Positions 1-6,035 of a stretch of 8,554 bases of DNA are shown here, one piece after another. The notes beneath the pieces are model-generated. The model was not told the DNA's origin. It worked only from the letters and a program-made list of their open reading frames with translations, and did not search any database. Origin of the DNA: JBCCMA01 sp039026595 (lineage in GTDB: Bacteria; Pseudomonadota; Gammaproteobacteria; Steroidobacterales; JBCCMA01); contig JBCCMA010000148.1 of the NCBI GenBank assembly GCA_039026595.1, forward strand, positions 1 through 8,554. The letters run 5' to 3'. Numbering within the stretch: the first letter of the stretch is position 1; the number at the start of each line of letters is the position of its first letter. Both the position numbers and the translations under genes were made by a program.

Positions 1-484
1 CCGCGCTCGCCTTGATCAACACGGGAAACCCGATGCGGTCGGCCTCGGCAATCAGCGTGTCGTTGTCCTGCGCATCGCCGTGGTAACCCGGCACGCCCTC
101 GACACCGGCCTTGGCCATCGCGCGCTTGGCGTCGGTCTTTGAACCCATCAGCGCAATCGTGTCGGCCGCCGGACCGATAAAGGTCAGGCCCGCGTCCTCG
201 ACCGCGCAGGCAAACGCCGCGTTTTCTGACAGGAAGCCGTAGCCCGGGTGGATGGCTTCGGCGCCGTGCGCCCTGGCCGCCGCGATGATCGCCTCGGCGT
301 TGAGATAGGACTCGGTGACCGCGGCCGGGCCGACCCGCACCGCAGCGTCCGCGGCGTGTACAAAGCCGGCGTCGGCGTCCGCGTCCGAATAGATCGCGAC
401 GGTTTCCACATGCAACCGTGCGCAAGTGCGCTGGATGCGGCGGGCGATTTCGCCTCGGTTGGCAATCAGGATGCGTTTGAACAT
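1..484 (-). CDS. liuD: Methylcrotonoyl-CoA carboxylase biotin-carboxylase (alpha) subunit, N-terminal part, cut by window edge
   Basis: Only the first 161 codons are in the window; the gene runs off the left edge. The protein begins MFKRILIANRGEIARRI, the classic start of biotin-carboxylase subunits of acyl-CoA carboxylases. HPGYGFLSEN lies at residues 79-88, GSK at 114-116, VPGYHG at 131-136, and FPVLIKASA at 153-161 opens the ATP-grasp domain with its ATP-binding lysine (K158). In the family this subunit carboxylates biotin with ATP and bicarbonate and usually carries its own C-terminal biotinyl domain, which is not visible here. The ATG follows the TGA of the beta-subunit gene after two bases, with only a weak GGA-type ribosome site, suggesting translational coupling. 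The N-terminus alone cannot separate methylcrotonoyl-, propionyl-, acetyl- or geranyl-CoA carboxylases; the methylcrotonoyl assignment comes from the neighbouring beta subunit and isovaleryl-CoA dehydrogenase. Confidence 0.9.
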   Translation of the reverse strand, partial: MFKRILIANRGEIARRIQRTCARLHVETVAIYSDADADAGFVHAADAAVRVGPAAVTESYLNAEAIIAAARAHGAEAIHPGYGFLSENAAFACAVEDAGLTFIGPAADTIALMGSKTDAKRAMAKAGVEGVPGYHGDAQDNDTLIAEADRIGFPVLIKASA

Positions 485-486
485 GG

Positions 487-2091
487 TCACATCCGGAACA
501 CGCCGTAGGACGGCGCGCTCGGTTCGTGCCACGCGGCGCTGAGCGACAGGCCGAGTACGCGCCGCGTGTCGAGCGGGTCGATCACGCCGTCGTCCCACAG
601 CCGCGCGGTGGCGAAGTACGGGTTGCCCTGATCTTCATACTGACCGCGAATGGTGTCCATGAACGCGGTTTCATCCGCCTCGGGCCAGGTTTCATTGCGC
701 GCGGCCAGCCCGTCGCGCTTGACCGTCGCCAGCACAGACGCCGCCTGTTCGCCGCCCATCACCGAGATGCGTGAATTGGGCCATGAAAACAAAAAGCGAC
801 CGCCGTACGCGCGCCCGCACATCGCGTAGTTGCCCGCGCCGAACGAGCCGCCGATCAACACGGTGATCTTCGGCACTTGTGCGCAGGCCACTGCGTTGAC
901 CATCTTGGCCCCGTCCTTGGCGATGCCGGCGTTCTCGTATTTCTTGCCGACCATAAAGCCCGTGATGTTCTGCAGAAACACGAGCGGAATCTGACGCTGG
1001 TCGCACAGTTGAATGAAGTGCGCGCCCTTGAGCGCTGCATCGGAAAACAGGATGCCGTTGTTGGCGATGATGCCCACCGGCATGCCGTACACATGCGCGA
1101 AACCGCACACGAGCGTTTTGCCGTAGAGCGCCTTGAACTCCTGCAACTCGGACCCGTCGACGACGCGGGCGATCACTTCGCGCACGTCGTAGGGGTAGCG
1201 CGTGTCGCTCGGCACCACGCCGTACAGGTCAGCCGGATCCACAACGGGTTCGGTCGACGGCTGCGTGGCGCGCGAGGACCGCCGCCTGGCGTTGACGCTC
1301 TTAAGCACATCGCGCGCCATCGACAGCGCGTGCGCGTCGTTGTCGGCAAGGTGATCGGTCACGCCCGACGTGCGGCTGTGCACTTCGCCGCCGCCCAGCG
1401 ACTCGGCGTCGACCACCTCGCCGGTGGCCGCTTTGACCAGCGGCGGGCCGCCCAGAAAAATTGTGCCTTGATTGCGCACGATGATCGCCTCGTCGCACAT
1501 CGCCGGCACGTACGCGCCGCCGGCGGTGCACGAGCCCATGACCACCGCGACCTGCGCGATGCCCGCGGCGCTCATCCGCGCCTGATTGAAGAAAATACGG
1601 CCGAAGTGATCGCGGTCGGCGAACACCTGATCCTGCAGCGGCAGGAACGCCCCGCCGGAATCGACCAGGTACACGCAGGGCAGACAATTCTCCAGCGCAA
1701 TTTCCTGCGCGCGAAGATGCTTCTTGACGGTCATCGGAAAATACGTGCCGCCCTTCACGGTCGCGTCGTTGGTCACGACCATCGTCTCGATGCCGTGGAC
1801 CCGTCCGATGCCGGCGACCACGCCGGCGCACGGCGCCTGGTCGTCGTACAGGCCGTTGGCCGCCAGCGAGCCGATCTCAAGAAACGGACTGCCGGGGTCG
1901 AGCAGCGCTTCAATGCGATCGCGCGGCAGCAGCTTGCCGCGCGCCACGTGTTTGTCGCGTGCCCGGTCGCTGCCGCCGCGTCGGGCGGCGGCGACCCGAG
2001 CGTTCAGATCATCGACACACGCCTGCATGTGCGCGGCGTTGTCCGCAAAGTCTTTTGACTGGCGATCGATTGACGTGGTCAGCACGGCCAT
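487..2091 (-). CDS. liuB: Methylcrotonoyl-CoA carboxylase carboxyltransferase (beta) subunit
   Basis: This 534-residue protein is of normal length for MCC beta subunits. It moves the carboxyl group from biotin to 3-methylcrotonoyl-CoA, giving 3-methylglutaconyl-CoA in cytoplasmic leucine breakdown. Visible motifs in order are RGKLLPRDRI (51-60), DSGGAFLP (144-151), GSCTAGGAYVPAM (186-198), GTIFLGGPPLVKAATGE (209-225), NITGFMVG (375-382) and GGSFGAGNYAM (414-424). These form the two crotonase-like halves of the carboxyltransferase fold with their oxyanion glycine stretches. The C-terminal TARLWDDGVIDP (494-505) is typical of MCC beta and separates it from propionyl-CoA carboxylase beta. A strong GAGGG ribosome site (2098-2102) overlaps the stop codon of the upstream thiolase gene and fixes the ATG at 2091. 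The stop lies two bases before the alpha-subunit start. Geranyl-CoA carboxylase is the main alternative, less likely beside isovaleryl-CoA dehydrogenase. Confidence 0.95.
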   Translation of the reverse strand: MAVLTTSIDRQSKDFADNAAHMQACVDDLNARVAAARRGGSDRARDKHVARGKLLPRDRIEALLDPGSPFLEIGSLAANGLYDDQAPCAGVVAGIGRVHGIETMVVTNDATVKGGTYFPMTVKKHLRAQEIALENCLPCVYLVDSGGAFLPLQDQVFADRDHFGRIFFNQARMSAAGIAQVAVVMGSCTAGGAYVPAMCDEAIIVRNQGTIFLGGPPLVKAATGEVVDAESLGGGEVHSRTSGVTDHLADNDAHALSMARDVLKSVNARRRSSRATQPSTEPVVDPADLYGVVPSDTRYPYDVREVIARVVDGSELQEFKALYGKTLVCGFAHVYGMPVGIIANNGILFSDAALKGAHFIQLCDQRQIPLVFLQNITGFMVGKKYENAGIAKDGAKMVNAVACAQVPKITVLIGGSFGAGNYAMCGRAYGGRFLFSWPNSRISVMGGEQAASVLATVKRDGLAARNETWPEADETAFMDTIRGQYEDQGNPYFATARLWDDGVIDPLDTRRVLGLSLSAAWHEPSAPSYGVFRM

Positions 2092-2097
2092 CGTAAG

Positions 2098-2102
2098 CCC
2101 TC
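2098..2102 (-). promoter_or_regulatory. Ribosome binding site of the MCC beta gene, overlapping the thiolase stop
   Basis: Read on the minus strand, GAGGG lies six bases before the ATG at 2091. Its first two bases are the last two of the thiolase TGA stop. Termination of the thiolase therefore occurs on top of the next ribosome site, which favours reinitiation and supports both the ATG choice and operon structure. Confidence 0.75.
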
Positions 2103-3285
2103 AGACCAGTTCGAGACCGATCGCCGTCGCTTCACCGCCGCCGATACAAAGCGAGGCGACACCTCGTGTGAGCTTGCGGTGGCGCAGTGCGTGGATCAGC
2201 GTCGTCATGATGCGCGCCCCGGTCGCGCCGACCGGGTGCCCCAGCGCACAGGCGCCGCCGTTGACGTTGATCTTGTCATGGTCGATCTTGAGGTCATGCA
2301 TGGTCGCCATGCTCACCACGGCGAACGCTTCGTTGACCTCGAACAGGTCCACGTTGTCGACGGTCCAGCCGAGTTTCTCAAGCAGATTGGCCGTGGCCGT
2401 GACCGGCGCGGTTGTGAACCACTCGGGCGCGTGCGCGTGCGTGGCGTGGCCGCAAACGCGGGCGATGGGCGTGAGGCCAAGTTCGTTCGCCGTGCTCTCA
2501 CGGGTCATCACCAGCGACGCGGCCCCGTCGGAGATCGACGACGAGCTGGCCGCCGTCACAGTGCCGCCGTCGCGGCGAAACGCCGGGCGCATGGTCGGAA
2601 TCTTTTCGATGTCGCAGTTGAACGGGTCTTCATCGCGGCTGACGGTGTGCGTCTTGCGGCGCACGGTCACCTCCACCGGCGTCACTTCGGCGTCAAAGGC
2701 GCCGCTTTCGATCGCGTGCAGCGAACGTTGCACCGAGGCGGTGGCGAACTCGTCCTGCGCTTCGCGGGTGAAGCTGTATTTGTCGGCGGTCAGCTCGGCG
2801 AAGTGGCCCATCATGTTGCCGTCGAACGGGCTTTGCAGACCGTCGTAGAACATGTGGTCCAGCGTTTGCTGGTGGCCCATGCGGTAGCCCTCGCGCGCCT
2901 TGGGCAGCAGGTAGGGGGCGTTGCTCATCGATTCGAGTCCGCCGGCGAGCACCACGCGGGCCGAACCGGCCATCAGCGCATCGTGCGCCATCATCGCGGC
3001 CTTCATGCCGGAGCCGCACATTTTGTTGATGGTGGTGGCGGCGGTGTGCGTCGGCACTCCAGCGGCGATGGCGGCCTGCCGCGCGGGCGCCTGGCCCAGT
3101 CCTGCGGGCAGCACGCAGCCCATGATCGTTTCATCGATGTGCTCGGGGTCGATGCCGGCGTCGGCGATGGCGACACGGTTGGCCGCGGCGCCGAGGTCGA
3201 TGGCGGTGGCGCCAGCGAGCGCGCCCTGAAAGGCCCCGATGGGCGTGCGGCGTGCGGCCACAATGACAACTGGGTCCTGACTCAT
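2101..3285 (-). CDS. Thiolase, acetyl-CoA C-acetyltransferase type
   Basis: This 394-residue protein has the usual length of a tetrameric type II thiolase. The nucleophilic cysteine is C90 in NKMCGSGMKAA (87-97). VNEAFAVVS lies in the middle to C-terminal part, the catalytic histidine is H350 in GHPVGATGARI, and the second active-site cysteine is C380 in CIGGGEATAIGLE. It would interconvert two acetyl-CoA and acetoacetyl-CoA. In this operon the likely direction is cleavage of acetoacetyl-CoA formed from acetoacetate after HMG-CoA lyase. A role in polyhydroxybutyrate synthesis or in beta-oxidation of longer chains cannot be excluded from sequence alone. The start at 3285 is supported by AGAGGA eight bases upstream. 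The gene sits between isovaleryl-CoA dehydrogenase and MCC beta, splitting the liuA-liuB pair that is adjacent in many liu clusters. Confidence 0.9.
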   Translation of the reverse strand: MSQDPVVIVAARRTPIGAFQGALAGATAIDLGAAANRVAIADAGIDPEHIDETIMGCVLPAGLGQAPARQAAIAAGVPTHTAATTINKMCGSGMKAAMMAHDALMAGSARVVLAGGLESMSNAPYLLPKAREGYRMGHQQTLDHMFYDGLQSPFDGNMMGHFAELTADKYSFTREAQDEFATASVQRSLHAIESGAFDAEVTPVEVTVRRKTHTVSRDEDPFNCDIEKIPTMRPAFRRDGGTVTAASSSSISDGAASLVMTRESTANELGLTPIARVCGHATHAHAPEWFTTAPVTATANLLEKLGWTVDNVDLFEVNEAFAVVSMATMHDLKIDHDKINVNGGACALGHPVGATGARIMTTLIHALRHRKLTRGVASLCIGGGEATAIGLELV

Positions 3286-3331
3286 GGTGATGGTCCTCTG
3301 ATTCTCGTTTGTGTTTTTGGTGGCGCGGGCG

Positions 3332-4501
3332 TCAGTCGCTCGAGGTTTGTCGATACAACTCGCGCCCGATCAGCATCCGGCGGATTTCGTTGGTGCCCGC
3401 GCCGATGTCGTAGAGCTTGGCGTCGCGCAACAGGCGGCCCACCGGGTACTCGTTGATGTAACCGTTGCCGCCGAGGCACTGGATGGCCTCCAGCGACACC
3501 TTGACGGCGCTCTCCGAGGCGAGCAGCAGTGCGGCGGCGGCGTCCTGTCGTGTGGCTTCACCGCGGTCGAATTGTTCCGCAACCCGGTAACTGAACGCGC
3601 GCGCCGATTGGAGTGCGGTGTACATGTCGGCGATCTTGGCCTGCATCAGACCGAACTCGCCAATGGGCTGATCAAACTGTTTGCGCTCATGAACGTAGGG
3701 CAGGACGTTGTCCATGGCCGCCTGCATAATTCCAATGGGCCCGCCGCTCAACACGAGGCGCTCGGAATCCAGGCCCTTCATTAAGATGTAGACCCCGTGG
3801 TTCACCGTGCCCAGCACGTTCTCCACCGGAATCTCGCAATTGTCGAACACCAGCTCACAGGTGTTCGAGCCGCGCATGCCGAGCTTGTCGAGCTTTTGAG
3901 CGGTTGTGAACCCCGGTGTACCCTTGTCGACGAGAAACGCGGTCATGCATTTGCTGCCTGCGTCCTTGCCTGCGGTGCGCATATAAACGAGCGCGACATC
4001 CGCATCCGGTCCGTTGGTGATCCACATCTTCGAACCGTTGGCCACGTAGTGGTCACCGCGCAGCTCGGCACGGCAACTCATGGACCCAACCACGTCAGAG
4101 CCCGCGCCGGGTTCTGACATCGCCAAGGCACCAACCCACTCGCCGCTGCAAAGTTTGGCGACGTATTTTTCGCGCTGGGCGTCGTTTGCGTTCAGCGCGA
4201 TATTATTCAGGCACAGGTTTGAATGCGCCCCGTAGGACAACCCGACGCTTGCCGAGGCGCGCGAAATTTCCTCCATCGCCACCAGGTGGGCGAGGTAGCC
4301 CATGCCCGAGCCGCCTGCGTCCGGGTCAACCGTGATGCCAAGCAGCCCAAGCTCACCCAGTTTGCGCCACAAGTCAGACGGAAACGCGTTGTTCCCATCG
4401 ATCTCGGCCGCACGGGGCGCGATTTCGTCCTCGGCGAAACGGCGCACGGAGTCGCGCAGCATGTCGAGGTCATCGTTGATTCGGGTATTGATGGCAGCCA
4501 T
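3332..4501 (-). CDS. liuA: Isovaleryl-CoA dehydrogenase
   Basis: This 389-residue FAD-dependent acyl-CoA dehydrogenase oxidises isovaleryl-CoA to 3-methylcrotonoyl-CoA and passes electrons to electron-transfer flavoprotein. The N-terminal helical domain (about 1-120) is followed by the FAD/substrate beta domain with AMSEPGAGSDV (127-137) and MWITNG (159-164), then the C-terminal helical domain. The assignment to isovaleryl-CoA dehydrogenase is specific. The catalytic glutamate lies in GLDSERLVLSGGP (E247), the position used by human isovaleryl-CoA dehydrogenase, while the segment that carries the catalytic glutamate in medium-chain enzymes reads LYDIGAGTNEIRRMLIGR (363-380), with glycine there. 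GGNGYINEYPVGRLLRDAK (344-362) is also conserved. AGGA lies seven bases before the ATG. The gene starts 14 bases after the leucine dehydrogenase stop. Its product is the substrate of the carboxylase encoded downstream. Confidence 0.95.
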   Translation of the reverse strand: MAAINTRINDDLDMLRDSVRRFAEDEIAPRAAEIDGNNAFPSDLWRKLGELGLLGITVDPDAGGSGMGYLAHLVAMEEISRASASVGLSYGAHSNLCLNNIALNANDAQREKYVAKLCSGEWVGALAMSEPGAGSDVVGSMSCRAELRGDHYVANGSKMWITNGPDADVALVYMRTAGKDAGSKCMTAFLVDKGTPGFTTAQKLDKLGMRGSNTCELVFDNCEIPVENVLGTVNHGVYILMKGLDSERLVLSGGPIGIMQAAMDNVLPYVHERKQFDQPIGEFGLMQAKIADMYTALQSARAFSYRVAEQFDRGEATRQDAAAALLLASESAVKVSLEAIQCLGGNGYINEYPVGRLLRDAKLYDIGAGTNEIRRMLIGRELYRQTSSD

Positions 4502-4515
4502 GAGTGATTCCTGAG

Positions 4516-5592
4516 TCAGTAGCGCGCGGGTGCGCCGCTGAACGGAGCATGCACGCGGCCAATGGTGCGAATACGTTCCTCGGCCATCCGATTGGCGGCC
4601 TCCAGCGCCGAAATCGACTCGCGCTCAGCGATGTCGAAGATGCGCGTGACGGTGTCAAAGATGCGTGCGATACGCGCGTGGGCGCGGTCGGCGTTGTATC
4701 CGTTAAGCTCTGTGGCGACGTTGATCAGGTCACCGGCGTTAATCACGAAGTCCGGTGCGTACAAAATGCCACGCTTTTCGAGTTCGATGCCCCAGTCGCT
4801 CGACTCAAGCTGGTAATTCGCACTGCCGGCAACCACATCGCATTTCAGGCGCTCGACCGTCTCTTCGTTGATAACGCTGCCAAGCGCGCATGGCACAAAC
4901 ACGTTGGCGTCGACGTCGTAGATGTCGTTCAGGCCGACGGCCTCAGCGCCAAACGTGTCGACAACGTGTGCGACCCGCTGGTGATTGATGTCGCTGACAA
5001 ACACCTTCGCGCCCGCTTCACTGAGCGTACGGATAATGTGCTCACCGGTTTTGCCGGTGCCTTGCACCGCGTAGGAGACTTCGCCGATGTTGGTGTGCCC
5101 GAACTTGTGATTCAGGCTGGCGCGAATGCCGTGCAGTGTGCCAACGGCGGTAAAGAGTGACGGATCGCCGCTGCCGCCGCGCGACGAATGCAGACCGACG
5201 ACACGGTCGGTTTCCTCAGCCATCGTCTCCATGTCGTCGGCATTGGTGCCGATATCGGTGGTGGCGATAAAGCGCCCGCCCAGCGAATGGATAAAACGCC
5301 CGAGACTTCGCAGGAGCGCTTCGGTCTTGTCGTTCTCCGGATCACCGATGATCGCAGCCTTGGCGCCGCCAAGATTGAGTCCGGCAACGGCCGCCTTGTA
5401 TGTCATGCCGCGAGACAGTCGCAATACATCATTCAGCGCATCGTCATCATTGGCGTAGGGCCACATGCGGACGCCGCCGAGCGCCGGGCCAAGCACCGTA
5501 TTGTGAACCGCGATTACCGCTTTGAGGTCATCGTGGCTGAACAGCACGACCTGTTCGTGTCCCTGCGCGGTCAGTTGATCGAAGATCTGCAT
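4516..5592 (-). CDS. ldh: Leucine (branched-chain amino acid) dehydrogenase, Glu/Leu/Phe/Val dehydrogenase family
   Basis: This 358-residue protein is of normal leucine-dehydrogenase length. It would deaminate leucine, and probably valine and isoleucine, with NAD+ to the 2-keto acid and ammonium, feeding the pathway encoded downstream. The N-terminal catalytic domain has LGGVRMW (38-44), GMTYKAAVAGLNLGGAKAA (62-80) with the substrate and catalytic lysines K66 and K78, and D113 in TTDIGTNADDM. The Rossmann domain has QGTGKTG (177-183) ending its strand at D201, consistent with NAD preference. Two positions look unusual against family members I remember: GSANYQLE (256-263), where Asn or Asp usually precedes NQL, and INAGDLINV (284-292), where GG is usual. 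Phenylalanine or valine dehydrogenase is possible, but the operon points to leucine. The ATG has only a weak AAGAG ribosome site. This is the first gene of the minus-strand operon. Confidence 0.9.
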   Translation of the reverse strand: MQIFDQLTAQGHEQVVLFSHDDLKAVIAVHNTVLGPALGGVRMWPYANDDDALNDVLRLSRGMTYKAAVAGLNLGGAKAAIIGDPENDKTEALLRSLGRFIHSLGGRFIATTDIGTNADDMETMAEETDRVVGLHSSRGGSGDPSLFTAVGTLHGIRASLNHKFGHTNIGEVSYAVQGTGKTGEHIIRTLSEAGAKVFVSDINHQRVAHVVDTFGAEAVGLNDIYDVDANVFVPCALGSVINEETVERLKCDVVAGSANYQLESSDWGIELEKRGILYAPDFVINAGDLINVATELNGYNADRAHARIARIFDTVTRIFDIAERESISALEAANRMAEERIRTIGRVHAPFSGAPARY

Positions 5593-5696
5593 GCTTTGCT
5601 CTTGAAAACGCGTCTTCCTGCGCGATGGCGTGGCGATATGGGGCGACGGCGGCAGCCCACGACAGCGGCGCGCCGGCCACCTTTGTATCCCGGCAT

Positions 5697-5711
5697 CCTG
5701 CCCGTGGCAGG
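5697..5711 (-). promoter_or_regulatory. Short perfect hairpin at the predicted 5' end of the leucine operon mRNA
   Basis: CCTGCC and GGCAGG form a six-base-pair perfect stem with a three-base loop. It lies 7-21 bases beyond the TATAAT box on the minus strand, at or just after the expected transcription start. It could stabilise the 5' end or act in early transcription. It has no following U-run in the leader, so it is not an intrinsic terminator. A chance palindrome in GC-rich DNA is possible. Confidence 0.4.
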
Positions 5712-5717
5712 CGCGGC

Positions 5718-5746
5718 ATTATAAAGGCTCTCGCACCGACGGTGGG
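5718..5746 (-). promoter_or_regulatory. Candidate promoter of the leucine-degradation operon
   Basis: Read on the minus strand, a perfect TATAAT (5723 to 5718) lies about 125 bases before the leucine dehydrogenase ATG, in otherwise GC-rich DNA. At a 17-base spacing the -35 position reads CCCACC (5746-5741), which does not match TTGACA, so the promoter may depend on an activator. The predicted start near 5711 would leave a leader of nearly 120 bases. Confidence 0.5.
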
Positions 5747-5793
5747 GTTTGTTTACCTTGCGATGCAACATAAAACTCATTCGGGCCGCCGGT

Positions 5794-5821
5794 TTGTGGT
5801 CACGAAGCAGGCATGTATGAT
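5794..5821 (+). promoter_or_regulatory. Weak candidate promoter for the DUF3450/TtpC/ExbB operon
   Basis: TATGAT at 5816-5821 matches five of six -10 positions. TTGTGG at 5794-5799 is a poor -35 with a 16-base spacer. The transcript would have a leader of about 200 bases holding the inverted repeats listed below. A second TATGAT at 6006-6011 lacks any -35 partner and would give a very short leader; I cannot choose between them. Confidence 0.25.
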
Positions 5822-5828
5822 GAAAAGG

Positions 5829-5856
5829 CGTCGACAAAAAAACGTAAATGTCGACG
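5829..5856. repeat. Perfect inverted repeat CGTCGAC-N14-GTCGACG, possible operator
   Basis: Two seven-base arms, at 5829-5835 and 5850-5856, are exact reverse complements and are separated by 14 AT-rich bases. The centre-to-centre distance is 21 bases, two helical turns, as expected for a dimeric or tetrameric regulator. Each arm also contains the self-palindrome GTCGAC. The spacer includes ACGT and, read on the minus strand, 5853-5838 runs TCGACATTTACGTTTT without the last bases being symmetric; this partly resembles the LiuR operator pattern as I remember it. Function is inferred only. Confidence 0.4.
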
Positions 5857-5859
5857 AAG

Positions 5860-5869
5860 AACCGCGGTT
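5860..5869. repeat. Ten-base perfect palindrome AACCGCGGTT
   Basis: A perfect ten-base palindrome lies four bases after the inverted repeat at 5829-5856. Its CCGCG also pairs with CGCGG at 5877-5881, making an alternative five-pair stem. It could be part of a protein-binding site or of leader structure, or be chance in GC-rich DNA. Confidence 0.25.
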
Positions 5870-5886
5870 GGGGGATCGCGGCTCGG

Positions 5887-5906
5887 CGCACACTGCCCGG
5901 TGTGCG
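5887..5906. repeat. Hairpin CGCACAC-N6-GTGTGCG in the DUF3450 upstream region
   Basis: Seven-base arms at 5887-5893 and 5900-5906 are exact reverse complements around a six-base loop. No T-run follows on either strand, so it is not a standard intrinsic terminator. It lies about 130 bases before the DUF3450 start and would be in the leader if transcription begins near 5828. Confidence 0.4.
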
Positions 5907-6022
5907 ACAAAACACCTCAGGCACAGGTTTCCCGGGGGTGCAGACGCTGCGCCTGCCCGCCCGCCAGTCGTTTACCGCATGGCGTGGGGCGCAACGATCG
6001 ACCGATATGATTTTGGCTTTTT

Positions 6023-6028
6023 GAAAGG
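6023..6028 (+). promoter_or_regulatory. Ribosome binding site that fixes the DUF3450 start
   Basis: GAAAGG lies seven bases before the ATG at 6036. The reading frame is open for about 400 bases further upstream, so this site together with the signal peptide that begins at 6036 decides the start. Confidence 0.7.
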
Positions 6029-6035
6029 TACAGGT

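Larger units (their letters stand above)
5593..6035. other. Divergent intergenic regulatory region
   Basis: This 443-base stretch separates the starts of the minus-strand leucine operon and the plus-strand DUF3450 operon, so both promoters must lie here. I see a perfect TATAAT for the minus strand, weaker TATGAT boxes for the plus strand, and four short inverted repeats or palindromes (listed separately). The bases around 5740-5860 are visibly more AT-rich than the flanking genes, as expected for a control region. No gene is supported: the frame of the DUF3450 gene happens to stay open back to about 5625, and a minus-strand frame spans 5571-5924, but neither encodes a recognisable protein. 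I found no convincing Fur box. Confidence 0.8.

Noticed and set aside
877..2058. Long plus-strand open frame (393 codons) opposite the MCC beta gene
   Set aside because: It lies wholly antisense to a gene with clear family motifs, has a low-complexity Arg/His/Ala/Val composition, and reflects third-position GC bias.
2179..3456. Long plus-strand open frame (425 codons) opposite the thiolase gene
   Set aside because: It is antisense to a well-supported thiolase, shows no recognisable motif, and its composition is typical of a shadow frame.
5571..5924. Minus-strand frame of 117 codons across the divergent region
   Set aside because: It would cover both promoter elements and overlap the leucine dehydrogenase start; the translation is Arg/Pro-rich with no recognisable domain and no good ribosome site.
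4207..5930. Fourteen-base direct repeat TCAGGCACAGGTTT at 4207-4220 and 5917-5930
   Set aside because: One copy is ordinary coding sequence in isovaleryl-CoA dehydrogenase, the other is intergenic. One such match in a window this size is within chance, and nothing suggests a mobile element.
5625..6035. Upstream extension of the DUF3450 reading frame
   Set aside because: The frame is open, but a clear signal peptide and ribosome site mark the start at 6036, and the upstream translation has no family resemblance.
5593..6035. Fur box expected for a TonB-type operon
   Set aside because: No stretch resembling the GATAATGATAATCATTATC pattern was found, so iron control is not supported from sequence.
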